DNA of 64,000 nt from Pedobacter miscanthi (GTDB lineage: Bacteria; Bacteroidota; Bacteroidia; Sphingobacteriales; Sphingobacteriaceae): contig NZ_QNQU01000006.1 of the NCBI RefSeq assembly GCF_003315595.1, forward strand, positions 186,001-250,000. The letters are read 5' to 3'. Of the stretch, positions 51,360-60,520 are shown one piece after another. Position 1 is the stretch's first letter. Each line of letters begins with the position of its first letter. Below the pieces are notes generated by a model. The model was not told the origin of the DNA. It saw only the letters and a list, made by a program, of their open reading frames with translations, and did not search any database. The translations under genes were made by a program, and so were the position numbers.

Positions 51360-52391
51360 TCACAACGATTTACGCAGATTCAAATAAAAAGGAACTTCTA
51401 CTTTCTCTGTTTTTCCGGTAAGGATAAACTCGGCAGCCAATGCACCCAATTTGCTAAAATCAGTAGAAATGGTGGTAATTCCATCTAAAATGATTCTTTT
51501 TAACGGGGTTTCGTTGTATGAAATCACACCGACATCGTTTCCGATTTTCAGTTTTTGGGCGATCAATCGTTCAATTAACATCACCAGATCATCTTCCATC
51601 AGGTTGATATACACTTCCCCTGGATTGATCTCTTCATCTTTAATGTTATGGATTACTTTATGATCGAAAGCATATTGCTGACAAAACCTGTAAAATCCGG
51701 TTAATATCTCGTGCGGGAAATAACTGTTTTTAGGGAAAATAATTTTAAGCGTACGATAATTCGAAAGCCTGTCTAAAGCCTGCTCCAGAGCCTCATAAAT
51801 ATCCTGGGCAAAGTTTTCGTAAGCCGCAGCATAATCGCCTGTTATTCCTGGCAGGAGTTTATCCAGAATAACCAGCTTTTCTTTTGGGATGGTATTGATA
51901 ATTTCGTGAGCATTTTCGCCCCCTTCCAAAAAATGCGGTATAATAACGAAGTGCGAATAATCATCGCGTTTCGCCACTATCATCTTTTTAAACAAAGCAA
52001 AATCGTTGTTATAGATGTAAAAATCTATTGCGGCCCGCTCGCCCAAAGTTTTGGTAAAGGAATCGTAAATGATCTTTTTGTGGGTGCTGAGCTTATTAAA
52101 AAGCAGACAAACCTTTAATTTCCTTGAAAAATCGGTATTTACAATAAAATAGCCCTTGCCAGGCACCGAATCTACTACGCCTAATTTCCGAAGGTTACGG
52201 TAACCTTTTTCGGCGGTATCCCTCGACATTTCCAAACTGAAACTCAACTCGTTGATAGAGGGCAGCAAACTGTTTTTAAGCAACTTACCACTTTCTATAG
52301 CGGCCAAAATCGCATTGGTTAACTGCTTGTATTTTGGCGTCGAAGAATACTCATCGACAATGATATAAGGAATTAAATCTTCTGGTTTCAA
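51360..52391 (-). CDS. GntR-family regulator with LacI-like sensor domain (rhamnose operon)
   Basis: 343 residues. N-terminal winged helix-turn-helix (about 1-75: YKQLTNAILAAIESGKLLKN, LPSINELSFSLEMSRDTAEK, GYRNLRKLGVVDSVPGKGYF) and a C-terminal periplasmic-binding-protein-like domain (about 85-343: LKVCLLFNKLSTHKKIIYDS, VGVISYNETPLKRIILDGIT), the AraR-like arrangement. Last gene of the rhamnose operon, 42 bases after the kinase. It probably controls the operon in response to rhamnose or an intermediate; possible operators are the GTTGWCAAC palindromes upstream of rhaT. Confidence 0.87.
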   Translation of the reverse strand: MKPEDLIPYIIVDEYSSTPKYKQLTNAILAAIESGKLLKNSLLPSINELSFSLEMSRDTAEKGYRNLRKLGVVDSVPGKGYFIVNTDFSRKLKVCLLFNKLSTHKKIIYDSFTKTLGERAAIDFYIYNNDFALFKKMIVAKRDDYSHFVIIPHFLEGGENAHEIINTIPKEKLVILDKLLPGITGDYAAAYENFAQDIYEALEQALDRLSNYRTLKIIFPKNSYFPHEILTGFYRFCQQYAFDHKVIHNIKDEEINPGEVYINLMEDDLVMLIERLIAQKLKIGNDVGVISYNETPLKRIILDGITTISTDFSKLGALAAEFILTGKTEKVEVPFYLNLRKSL

Positions 52392-52433
52392 AACGGTTAC
52401 ATTGGTGTATGAATTCCGAATATAGTTAAATTC

Positions 52434-53819
52434 CTAAAAATCCAGACTACGTTGAATGGCAGAATAATATTTTAACTGGATCATATCAGTTGGCGCAGGA
52501 TTTTCATTCCAGGCATCGTTTATGGCCAAAGCGGTGCCTATGGCCGTGGCCTGAGAAACTGATGAAGCATAAACCTCGATATCGGGAATGGATGTAGCCA
52601 ATAAGTGCATGTAAATGGCATTTTTACCAAAGCCACCATCAACAAAAATCCTTCTTACACCAGGATTTAAAATCAGCTTTAGGGAATAAACCTGCTGTTT
52701 AATCAGGTCGAAAATTAACTGGTGGTAAGCTTCTTCCGCAGTTTGAAAAAGATTCAGATCGCGATCGGGAAAAGCAGAATTTGCCGAAAACTCCTGTTGT
52801 TCCTGCTGATTTTCGGGAATTTTATTCGCCAGTTTTAAAATCATCGACGGATTGAACTTCAGGTGTTTAAACAGGTATGCTGCGCGATCAAAATGTTCTG
52901 CAATACGTTTAAGCTGTACTTCGTGTTCATAACCGGCAAAAATACGCGAGGCTTTAACTGCTTTCCCCTTATAATGCATATAACACAAACAGTCCTGTTT
53001 TAACTCTCCTGCCGTTAATGGCTGCTGGTTAAAAGGATTTAAACTGATGCACCACGTTCCGGTGGAAATAAGCACAAATGGGGTATTAAAATTGGCGAGA
53101 TAAGGAATTAAAGCGGCAGAACTATCGTGCAATCCAACGCCCACATTTAAGGTTTTACTTTCAAAATTGGTTACCTGACTTGAATCTGCAGGTGTAAATT
53201 TGCCGAATTTCTCCTCAATCTTCTCTGCTGAAACCCAATGGTGATATTGGTTTTTATTGAAATCCCAAAGCTGAGTATGGCAACCAATACTGGTGATATC
53301 GGCCACGGCTTTACCCGTAATTAAATAACTTAAATATTGCGGCAGGTGTAAAGCCCATTTCACTTTGTTAAAAATCTCAGGCTTTTCGTGTTTTAAACGG
53401 TACAGCTGCATACCCGAATTCAAACTGCCTAAAATGGGCGAAGCGGTTTCTAAAGAAATCTTCTCTTCTCCACCGTATTCAGCGTAGAAGGCCTTTTTAA
53501 GTTCCTCGGGATAATCCTTTAAATAGTTATAAAGCGGCGTTAAAGGCTCACCATTTTCATCAAGATATACAAAACTGGCACCATAGGTTGAAAAATTAAT
53601 GGCTTTAACATCGAATTCTTTTAACTGCAATACCTGGTGCAGGGAATCGTACACGGAAGAACGCAAACTTTCGAGGTTTTCGCAAACTTCACCATCTTCA
53701 TCAACGGTTTCTACAAAACGGGCAGAACGTTCGTAAACAATCTGGTAATTTTCGTCGATCAGGAACAGTTTTTTATTTGTTTTCCCAACATCAAATATGG
53801 CAATAACAGGTTTTGGCAT
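52434..53819 (-). CDS. rhaB: L-rhamnulokinase-like FGGY kinase
   Basis: 461 residues. N-terminal FGGY half with IFDVGKTNKKLFLID and NFSTYGASFVYLDE; C-terminal half with HDSSAALIPYL, STGTWCISLNPF and FVDGGFGKNAIYMHL (adenosine-binding). Phosphorylates L-rhamnulose to the 1-phosphate by context. Lies 14 bases after the isomerase gene. L-fuculokinase is an alternative on sequence alone, but the neighbours favour rhamnose. Confidence 0.85.
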   Translation of the reverse strand: MPKPVIAIFDVGKTNKKLFLIDENYQIVYERSARFVETVDEDGEVCENLESLRSSVYDSLHQVLQLKEFDVKAINFSTYGASFVYLDENGEPLTPLYNYLKDYPEELKKAFYAEYGGEEKISLETASPILGSLNSGMQLYRLKHEKPEIFNKVKWALHLPQYLSYLITGKAVADITSIGCHTQLWDFNKNQYHHWVSAEKIEEKFGKFTPADSSQVTNFESKTLNVGVGLHDSSAALIPYLANFNTPFVLISTGTWCISLNPFNQQPLTAGELKQDCLCYMHYKGKAVKASRIFAGYEHEVQLKRIAEHFDRAAYLFKHLKFNPSMILKLANKIPENQQEQQEFSANSAFPDRDLNLFQTAEEAYHQLIFDLIKQQVYSLKLILNPGVRRIFVDGGFGKNAIYMHLLATSIPDIEVYASSVSQATAIGTALAINDAWNENPAPTDMIQLKYYSAIQRSLDF

Positions 53820-53833
53820 TTTTATTCTCCTAT

Positions 53834-55114
53834 TTATAAACCTGTTGCTACGGTATTTCCACGGTGACCGACTAAATTATTCCTAACACCTAAATCACGG
53901 TATAATGTTATTGGTGATAAAGCCGCACCTGCCCTAAACCTGGCTTCGGCAACCAATGCCCTTAAATCGCTACGGAAAGTATGCTGCAAAATTTCCTGTG
54001 CTTTGGTTACATCGTTGTTCTCCTGTGCTTCGTTTAATGCTTTCCGATCAACCAAAAGAGCCTGTGCATAAGCAATCATGATGGCCTCTACAGATTGCAA
54101 TAAATCCTCTAAAGGATCTTTCACATTGTGTGAAGCATCAATCATCCAACCTAAATCTTTTGCATGGTTCATGCCTTTTGCATCCATTCCCTCCACCAGT
54201 TCGTTAAAAATCAGGAACAACTGATAAGGTTTGATACTTCCGGCAGTTAAATCATCATCGCCATATTTAGAATCGTTAAAATGGAAACCACCCAGTTTTC
54301 CTTCCATTAACAGTAAGGAAACTATCTGCTCGATGTTGGCATTGGGCAAATGGTGACCTAAATCGACCAGTGTATAAGCCTTTTTACCCAGTTTGCTGGC
54401 ATATAATAACGATTGGCCCCAATCGCCAACGGTAGTAGAATAAAAATTAGGCTCGAAAGCTTTATACTCGACAAAAATCTTCCAGTTTTCGGGCAGTGCG
54501 GCATAAATTTCCTGCAGACTTTCTAAAGTATTTTCAAAAGCTTTGCGGAAATTAAGCTGACCAGGGAAGCAAGAACCATCGGCAAGCCAAACAGTTAAAG
54601 CATCAGACCCCAGCGCGATACCATGTTTGATTACTTCTATATTATGCTCAATGGCCTGTTTACGGATATCCTTATTAACATTTTGCAATGAACCGAATTT
54701 ATAGCTGTGTGCCGAACCCGCCTGATCCTGAAAGGTATTGGAATTCATGGCATCGAACTTTAAGCCATAATCAGAAGCCAAAGCTTTCAAGGCTTCAGCA
54801 TTTTGAGGAATGTCCCAGGGAATGTGCAACGAAATGGCACCACTTGAGCCGTTAAGTGCATGTAACAAACCAACATCCTCGATTTTTTCTTCAATAGTGC
54901 GCGGTTCTCCACCTGTAATGGCAAAACGGCCAAAACGCGTTCCACCTGTACCCAATGCCCAGCTTGGAATGGCAATCTGAAAATCGACCAGTTTTTGGAT
55001 TACGCTTTCGAGATCAACATGTGCCCAATCTTCTTTTAAAAAGGCCAGTTTACGCTGATGTGAGGTTAAAAGGGAGTCGTTATGCTTTTCTATATGGTTC
55101 TGCCCGATATTCAT
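53834..55114 (-). CDS. rhaI: L-rhamnose isomerase (RhaI type)
   Basis: 426 residues from the ATG at 55114 (MNIGQNHIEKHNDSLLTSHQ); the open frame runs further upstream through a palindromic repeat but that part is not protein-like. TIM-barrel xylose-isomerase superfamily with AISLHIPWDIPQ, LTVWLADGSCFPGQ, IFVEYKAFEPNFYST, LVDLGHHLPNANIEQ, GGFHFNDSKYGDDDL, the Glu/His/Asp set for two metals. Matches the Pseudomonas/Rhizobium-type L-rhamnose isomerase rather than E. coli RhaA. Confidence 0.88.
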   Translation of the reverse strand: MNIGQNHIEKHNDSLLTSHQRKLAFLKEDWAHVDLESVIQKLVDFQIAIPSWALGTGGTRFGRFAITGGEPRTIEEKIEDVGLLHALNGSSGAISLHIPWDIPQNAEALKALASDYGLKFDAMNSNTFQDQAGSAHSYKFGSLQNVNKDIRKQAIEHNIEVIKHGIALGSDALTVWLADGSCFPGQLNFRKAFENTLESLQEIYAALPENWKIFVEYKAFEPNFYSTTVGDWGQSLLYASKLGKKAYTLVDLGHHLPNANIEQIVSLLLMEGKLGGFHFNDSKYGDDDLTAGSIKPYQLFLIFNELVEGMDAKGMNHAKDLGWMIDASHNVKDPLEDLLQSVEAIMIAYAQALLVDRKALNEAQENNDVTKAQEILQHTFRSDLRALVAEARFRAGAALSPITLYRDLGVRNNLVGHRGNTVATGL

Positions 55115-55143
55115 AGGGATATTTGGTTTTAGGTTATTATTAT

Positions 55144-55328
55144 GGCGATACAATCGCCGTTCTCGTTCATCCTCGTTACAAACGAGGACGATGTTTTTTA
55201 CTTTCCCGTGGTCTGTGTCCTCACAGGCCATTATTTTTTAACCACAGATTTACACACCTGCCCGTCAGTTCAGGCGGGGATAAACACGGATTTTCCTATC
55301 TGTGTTCATCCTTTTTATCTGTGGTTAA
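55144..55328. repeat. Cluster of four different palindromic repeats inside the rhamnose operon
   Basis: GGCGAT-ACA-ATCGCC (55144-55158); TCCTCGTT-ACA-AACGAGGA (55170-55188); GGTCTGTG-TCCT-CACAGGCC (55210-55229); and a long element with ends TTAACCACAGAT/ATCTGTGGTTAA (55238-55249 and 55317-55328) enclosing CCCGTCAGTTCAGGCGGG (55261-55278) and AACACGGAT. A CTGTG/CACAG fragment recurs at 55353-55368. The 263-base gap between the fusion gene and rhaI is otherwise empty. Confidence 0.8.
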
Positions 55329-55377
55329 TCATTATCTTAAAAATGCTTTTCGGTCTGTGGGGACACAGTTACTTAAA

Positions 55378-57498
55378 TTATCTCACAAATGCCATGGCTA
55401 CCCCGCCATCAACATTTAGAACGTTTCCGGTTGATTTTTGCAGCAGGCCGCCAACAAAGGCAAAACAGGCATTGGCAATATCATCCGGCAATATAATCTG
55501 ATTTAATAAAGTACGTTTGGCATAATAAGCTGGCAATTCGGCAACGGTAATTCCGTAGGCTTTTGCCCGGCCTTCGGCCCATCCACCAGCCCAGATATTG
55601 CTATCGCTGATCACTGCATCAGGATTTACTACATTTACACGAATATTATCAGCTCCAAGTTCGGCGGCGTTTAACCTGCTTAAATGTAACTGTGCTGCTT
55701 TTGCACTGCCATAACCCGCATTATTCGGTCCGCTTACCAGAGCATTCTTACTTACAATATTAATGATATCACCTCCAATATCCTGCTTTTGCATCGTATT
55801 TGTTGCAGCCTGGGTAATAAAAAACTGACCTTTTACCAAAACATCATATAATAAATCCCAGTCCTTTTCGGTATGACCGGCAATGGTTTTGGAAATGGAT
55901 AATCCTGCGTTATTTACAATAATATCGACGCCACCGAAAGCCAGTGCAGCCGAATCGAATGCATTTTGAATATCTGTTTGGCTGGTTACATCCAGAATGG
56001 CGGTACTGTAAGAATCTTTACCAAACTGAGCTTCAAATTCTGCTCCCGCTCCTTCTAAACGCTCGGCATTCATATCATTTAAGATCACTACGCCACCCTC
56101 TGCCACAAATTTCTTTGCAATTGCCTTACCAATACCGCCCGCACTACCTGTAATCAGCGCAATTTTGCCCGTTAATGGTTTTGGTTTTGGCATACGCTGT
56201 AATTTGGCTTCTTCCAGCAACCAGTATTCGATGTTGAAAGCTTCCTGATGTGGCAACGAAGTATATTCAGAAACCGCTTCAGCGCCTTTCATTACGTTAA
56301 TGGCATTGATATAAAACTCTGCGGCAACCCTGGCCGTTTGTTTATCTTTTGAAAAAGTAAACATACCGATTCCGGGATACAAAATTACTACCGGATTAGT
56401 ATCGCGTATGGCCGGGCTGTTGGGATGTTTACAGGCTTCGTAATAAGCGGTGTACATCGCCCTGTAGGCTTCGAAAGCAGGTTCCAATGTTTCTTTTAAA
56501 GCTTTAACATCTGATAAATCTGCATCGCTATCTAAACTTAAAACCAGCGGACTGATTTTTGTTCTTAAAAAGTGATCGGGGCAACTGGTTCCCATTGGTG
56601 CCAGGCGGTCAAGATCATTTGAGTTGATAAACTCTAACACACGGCTATCATCGGTAAAATGACCAATCATGTGCTGTTTAGAAGAGCATAAACCACGTAG
56701 TACCGGCGCTATTGCAGCTGCTTGTTTTTTACGTTGATCTGCAGCAGCGCTTTCTAATTTCTGTCCGCCAAAAACCGGACCTTTTTTACCATAGTTCTGG
56801 TTCAGGTAATCAGAACAGATTTCGATTACCTCCAAAGTATTCAGGTAACTTTCGTAAGCGGTATCGCCCCATGTAAATAAACCATGCGACCCCAGCATAA
56901 TGCCACGGATGCCCGGATTTTCATCCAAACATTGTTTCAATTGCAAGCCCAGTTCGAAACCTGGTTTTTTCCATTCTACCCAGCCAATGGTTCCACCGAA
57001 TAACTCTTCAGTGATTTTTTTACCATCTTTTGCGGCTGCAATGGCGATTGCTGCATCAGGATGTAAGTGATCGATATGTGCAAAGGGCAGAAAGCCATGC
57101 AAAGGCGTATCAATTGATGGTGCTTTAGAGCTTAAATCGAAAATACAGTGGTTAAACAACTCAACCATTTCATCTTCGTGCTCCACACCTCGGTAAATAT
57201 TTTTCAGGCTTCGCAAACGGTCAACATATAATGCTGCCAGGCCACTTTTCTTTAAAGTGCCTAAATCGCCACCCGAACCTTTTACCCACATTACCTCAGT
57301 TTCTAAACCGGTAAGCGGATCTTTTTCCAATACTTTACAGGAGGTATTTCCACCGCCATAATTGGTGAGGCGTAAATCGGCACCCAGTAAATTAGAACGA
57401 TAAATTAAGAGGGCAACTTCATCACCGGCCAGTTTTGCGGCTTCTTCTTCATCCCACAAATAGCTTACATGCTTATAATTTTTTGTATCGATCGACAT
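55378..57498 (-). CDS. Bifunctional rhamnulose-1-phosphate aldolase / lactaldehyde dehydrogenase
   Basis: 706 residues in two domains. N-terminal class II aldolase-type domain (about 1-400: NLLGADLRLTNYGGGNTSCK, MWVKGSGGDLGTL, PLHGFLPFAHIDHLHPDA with metal His, MLGSHGLFTWGD) and C-terminal short-chain dehydrogenase (about 440-706: ALITGSAGGIGKAIAKKF, NDMNAERL, IVNNAGLS, YGSAKAA with the Tyr/Lys pair). This is the RhaD-ADH (RhaEW) fusion: cleaves L-rhamnulose-1-phosphate to DHAP and L-lactaldehyde and oxidises the latter. 26 bases after rhaT. Confidence 0.93.
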   Translation of the reverse strand: MSIDTKNYKHVSYLWDEEEAAKLAGDEVALLIYRSNLLGADLRLTNYGGGNTSCKVLEKDPLTGLETEVMWVKGSGGDLGTLKKSGLAALYVDRLRSLKNIYRGVEHEDEMVELFNHCIFDLSSKAPSIDTPLHGFLPFAHIDHLHPDAAIAIAAAKDGKKITEELFGGTIGWVEWKKPGFELGLQLKQCLDENPGIRGIMLGSHGLFTWGDTAYESYLNTLEVIEICSDYLNQNYGKKGPVFGGQKLESAAADQRKKQAAAIAPVLRGLCSSKQHMIGHFTDDSRVLEFINSNDLDRLAPMGTSCPDHFLRTKISPLVLSLDSDADLSDVKALKETLEPAFEAYRAMYTAYYEACKHPNSPAIRDTNPVVILYPGIGMFTFSKDKQTARVAAEFYINAINVMKGAEAVSEYTSLPHQEAFNIEYWLLEEAKLQRMPKPKPLTGKIALITGSAGGIGKAIAKKFVAEGGVVILNDMNAERLEGAGAEFEAQFGKDSYSTAILDVTSQTDIQNAFDSAALAFGGVDIIVNNAGLSISKTIAGHTEKDWDLLYDVLVKGQFFITQAATNTMQKQDIGGDIINIVSKNALVSGPNNAGYGSAKAAQLHLSRLNAAELGADNIRVNVVNPDAVISDSNIWAGGWAEGRAKAYGITVAELPAYYAKRTLLNQIILPDDIANACFAFVGGLLQKSTGNVLNVDGGVAMAFVR

Positions 57499-57524
57499 TG
57501 TTATATTCTATTTTTTTTAATTGA

Positions 57525-58619
57525 TTAAGCTTTTATTGAATTACCGTAGCCCACAATGAGCACAGAAATGATAATGGTTAAGATGCCCACCAAAACGGTA
57601 ACAAAAGTTTTTTTGGATACACCTTTCCACTCTTTTAATATCAGTCCCCATACGTTGGCAATCAGGATAATAAAGGCCATGTGCAAGATCCACGAACTGG
57701 CGCCATTACCCATTTTGCTTTCGCCCATACCATAGAAAAAGAACTGCAAAAACCATGTGGTACCTGCCAGTGCAGAGAAAATGTAGTTTTTTAACAGTGG
57801 CGTTTTAGCATTGGTATAATCGCCGAATGTTTTGTTGCGTGCATTAAGTACCATGCACCAGATAAAATTGGTAGTTAAACCACCCCAGAGCACAATAATG
57901 TAGGTAACATTATTCTGGAACAGGAAATTTCCGTTTTCTGCAGGATTTGCAGCCTTCCAGATCGCATTTGCAGCATCGGCCATTGGTTTTCCGGCTTCGA
58001 TACCAAAATTGAAGCAGGCACTTAAAACACCCGAAACGATGCCAACAAATAAACCTAAACCGAATTTGTATTCTGTTTTAATTTCCAGGCCGTGCGGATC
58101 GGTAACAGCCGATTTCATTTCTTTTTCTTTCATCATGCCTGCTTTACCGCAGATTACGATACCCAAAACGCAGACTAAAAGTCCGAGCAGTACCATGCGT
58201 CCCCAATCGGTATGTAAAAACATGCTGAAAGTATCTTTACCTGCCTGAGGAAAAAAATCGAAGTAAATGGATGGCAGGATGGAGCCTAAAACCATGCAGA
58301 GGCCTAAAATAATACTGCTACCCAATGATACGCCAAGGTAACGCACACCCAAACCGTATGTTAAACCACCAATGCCCCAAAGGATACCAAAGAAATAGGT
58401 AAGCCATAAAATGCTGCCGTTGGTACTGCTGATGATTGCGGTAAAATTGGGAATGGTTAAAAATGCAGCAAGCGGCGGAACGATTAACCAGGAAAAAAGT
58501 CCCCCAACAATCCAATAACTTTCCCAGGCCCAACCTTTAACTTTTTTGTAAGGGATATAGAAACTTCCGGAGGCGAAACCACCGAAGAAATGAAAGATAA
58601 CACCTAAAATTGCCTGCAT
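57525..58619 (-). CDS. rhaT: L-rhamnose-proton symporter
   Basis: 364 residues with ten membrane helices. RhaT signature regions: HFFGGFASGSFYIPYKKVKG at the N terminus, WESYWIVGGLFSWLIVPPL, GIGGLTYGLGVRYLGVSLGS and GVLSACFNFGIEAGKPMAD. First gene of the rhamnose operon, so uptake and breakdown are co-expressed. Confidence 0.95.
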   Translation of the reverse strand: MQAILGVIFHFFGGFASGSFYIPYKKVKGWAWESYWIVGGLFSWLIVPPLAAFLTIPNFTAIISSTNGSILWLTYFFGILWGIGGLTYGLGVRYLGVSLGSSIILGLCMVLGSILPSIYFDFFPQAGKDTFSMFLHTDWGRMVLLGLLVCVLGIVICGKAGMMKEKEMKSAVTDPHGLEIKTEYKFGLGLFVGIVSGVLSACFNFGIEAGKPMADAANAIWKAANPAENGNFLFQNNVTYIIVLWGGLTTNFIWCMVLNARNKTFGDYTNAKTPLLKNYIFSALAGTTWFLQFFFYGMGESKMGNGASSWILHMAFIILIANVWGLILKEWKGVSKKTFVTVLVGILTIIISVLIVGYGNSIKA

Positions 58620-58768
58620 GCTCTATTTATCATATTTGGTTGCCCTAAAATAGAATTTACAGTGGCTTTAACTGTTATGCACTGTTATGGATGAGATATG
58701 GAAGACGTAAAATGGATGATGGAATTAGATCAATCCAAAGACGGAGGTCGGAAGTTATATTGTAATTA

Positions 58769-58813
58769 GTGTTGTCAACTTTAATAGCAAATAGACTAGA
58801 AAGTTGACAACAC
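58769..58813. promoter_or_regulatory. Perfect 14-bp inverted repeat upstream of rhaT (candidate operator pair)
   Basis: GTGTTGTCAACTTT and AAAGTTGACAACAC, separated by 17 bases. Each arm contains its own 9-bp palindrome, GTTGTCAAC and GTTGACAAC, with centres 32 bp apart (three helical turns). It lies 150-195 bases upstream of the rhaT ATG. It could be a looping operator for the operon's GntR/LacI-like regulator, or simply a terminator-like hairpin, although no T run follows. Confidence 0.45.
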
Positions 58814-58867
58814 CTTTAACGAAGTTAATCTAGTAAAGCCATAGAGATACAGATTAACAAGAAAAAA

Positions 58868-58972
58868 CTCGTCATTGCGAGGAGGAACGACGAAGCAATC
58901 TTAATGCGAACGCTAGTAACGATTGTTGTAAGATTGCTTCGTCGGCTGAAAAAGCCTCCTCGCAATGACGAG
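58868..58972. repeat. Long REP-like palindromic element
   Basis: 105 bases, ends a perfect 18-bp inverted repeat CTCGTCATTGCGAGGAGG/CCTCCTCGCAATGACGAG; inner arms CGACGAAGCAATCTTA and TAAGATTGCTTCGTCG-like pair as well. Almost fully self-complementary. Begins 10 bases past the stop of the hydrolase gene, so it probably forms the 3' hairpin of that mRNA. The CGTCATTGCGAGGAGG core is of a kind widespread in bacterial intergenic repeats. Confidence 0.88.
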
Positions 58973-58981
58973 TTAAAGAAT

Positions 58982-59830
58982 TTAAAGCGCGGAAATCTTT
59001 TGCACAATAGCCTCAATCACTTCAACAGATTTAAGGATCTTATAATGCCCTACACCGTCGAATGATTTTGCATTTATTGCCGGGTTTTTATCCAGAAATT
59101 CTTTAAGAAATGAATATGGAGAAATATGATCTTCCGGATCGAAGGCCAGAAAATGGTTTGTAGCAGGATTTAAGTGATAAAGTTCGGTCAGGTTAAAATG
59201 ACTGGCTGGTACCGGAAACTCTTTTTCAAAATTGGCAAAAAAGATCTCTTGATCTTTGGCGCCGATATTTACAGAATCAAGGCTTTGCTCAAAATTTTCC
59301 TTCAAACGGATCAACGGTGCAATGCTGATGAGCAGTTCGGGAGATAAACCCAGTTCCTGCAGCGCGATTACATTGGCCATTCCTCCAAGTGAATGCCCGA
59401 TAAGCACATCAGGTTGCGCATAGTTTTGTGCAATGGCCTTTACCGAATCGGCATACAACATCAGGTTCGAAAACGCTGATATAGAACTTCCGTTACCGGG
59501 TGCATCAAAAGCAATGATTTCGAGATCGTCGACTTTCTGTAGTTCAATAATCAGCTCATAAAAATCCAAAGCCTTAGAAGCCCAACCATGCGTAAGCAAA
59601 ACTTTGCGTTTGCCATTGCCCCAGCTGAAACAGTTGATGGTAACGTCGGCTTTGGTAAAATAAGTATCAAAAACCTTTAGGCTAAACTGTTTTGAAGCCG
59701 CAATAAGCTGTTCCTGATGCAGGCGCAAAGGCATTTTGGGCGAGTAAAAGATAAACTCACGCATTAAAGCCGCATCGGGAGCTTCCTGAGATAACTTCAG
59801 GTCGGTTACTAACTGTTTTAGTCTTTTCAA
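58982..59830 (-). CDS. Alpha/beta-hydrolase fold protein
   Basis: 282 residues. Core motifs LLTHGWASKALDFYELI (oxyanion region HGW), VLIGHSLGGMANVIALQ with the nucleophile Ser, and C-terminal DGVGHYKILKS with the catalytic His; an Asp in AFDPEDHISP. No signal peptide. Substrate cannot be told; esterase or lipase-like. Six bases after the MazG-like gene and therefore in one unit with it. Confidence 0.85.
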   Translation of the reverse strand: MKRLKQLVTDLKLSQEAPDAALMREFIFYSPKMPLRLHQEQLIAASKQFSLKVFDTYFTKADVTINCFSWGNGKRKVLLTHGWASKALDFYELIIELQKVDDLEIIAFDAPGNGSSISAFSNLMLYADSVKAIAQNYAQPDVLIGHSLGGMANVIALQELGLSPELLISIAPLIRLKENFEQSLDSVNIGAKDQEIFFANFEKEFPVPASHFNLTELYHLNPATNHFLAFDPEDHISPYSFLKEFLDKNPAINAKSFDGVGHYKILKSVEVIEAIVQKISAL

Positions 59831-59836
59831 CTGAAC

Positions 59837-60310
59837 TTAAACTAAGTGAGATTTTAAATCGGCAGGCGAATAATTGATCGATTTTAACGTTTTATCATCT
59901 GATTTTCTGAAAACAAGGAACAATCCGTCTATTTCTTTATAATAAGATTCGGTTTGATCTTTATCTAAATAAAACTGAATGGTTTTTTCGGCTTCTTCAA
60001 CAGTTTTGCAGGCTTTGCTCATGTTAGAGCGGTGAACTTCATCAAAAAGGGTTTTAAATTTTGCCCCTAAACCAAATTCGTGGATGGCGCCTGCCAAAAC
60101 ATATTGTAAATCGCAAAGGGCATCGGCCACTTCTACCAGATCATCGTTTTCTACTGCTTCCTGTAATTCTTTCAACTCTTCGGCCAAAAGTGAAATACGG
60201 AGATTTGCCCTTTGTTTTGAAGGAATAACAGGATTTTCGAGAATAGGATGTTTAAAGGTAGTGTGAAATTCTGCAACCTGATTGAGCGAATTGGTTTCTT
60301 GTACGGCCAT
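59837..60310 (-). CDS. MazG-like nucleotide pyrophosphohydrolase
   Basis: 157 residues. The all-alpha NTP pyrophosphatase motif is clear: ISLLAEELKELQEAVENDDL with EExxE, then EVADALCDLQYVLAG with the second acidic set (ExxD...D). A C-terminal extension of about 50 residues (QFYLDKDQTESYYKEIDGLF) is typical of Bacteroidota proteins annotated phosphoribosyl-ATP pyrophosphohydrolase; as a stand-alone gene away from his genes it is more likely a house-cleaning dNTPase. Initiates the two-gene unit with the hydrolase. Confidence 0.82.
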   Translation of the reverse strand: MAVQETNSLNQVAEFHTTFKHPILENPVIPSKQRANLRISLLAEELKELQEAVENDDLVEVADALCDLQYVLAGAIHEFGLGAKFKTLFDEVHRSNMSKACKTVEEAEKTIQFYLDKDQTESYYKEIDGLFLVFRKSDDKTLKSINYSPADLKSHLV

Positions 60311-60384
60311 TTTTTGATTTTAATCTTTACGCAGCAAACTTAAAAAAATCAGGAGAAATAATGCGGAGAATTTATGAACACCTT

Positions 60385-60515
60385 GGATTGGTTAATCGGT
60401 TAATTGTTGAAACTGGTTAATCGATGAGTGCACGCCAACAATAGAACAATCGAGCCATAAAAGCAATATTTTAATTGAAAAACAAACTCCAACAATTAAC
60501 CAGTTAACCGATTTA
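60385..60515. repeat. Intergenic inverted repeat of GGTTAATCGGTTAATTG words
   Basis: Left part TTGGTTAATCGGTTAATTGT is complementary to right part ACAATTAACCAGTTAACCGA (60493-60512), giving a hairpin with about 17 of 20 paired bases around a loop of about 90. Same vocabulary as 9880-9900 and 46060-46140. No gene seen. Confidence 0.55.
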
Positions 60516-60520
60516 TACAG

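Noticed and set aside
55115..55231. N-terminal extension of the rhamnose isomerase by 39 codons
   Set aside because: The extension reads through palindromic repeats (55144-55229) and would give an atypical N terminus; the ATG at 55114 gives the normal protein.
58825..59016. Minus-strand open frame of 63 codons
   Set aside because: It consists mostly of the 105-base palindromic repeat and overlaps the end of the hydrolase gene.
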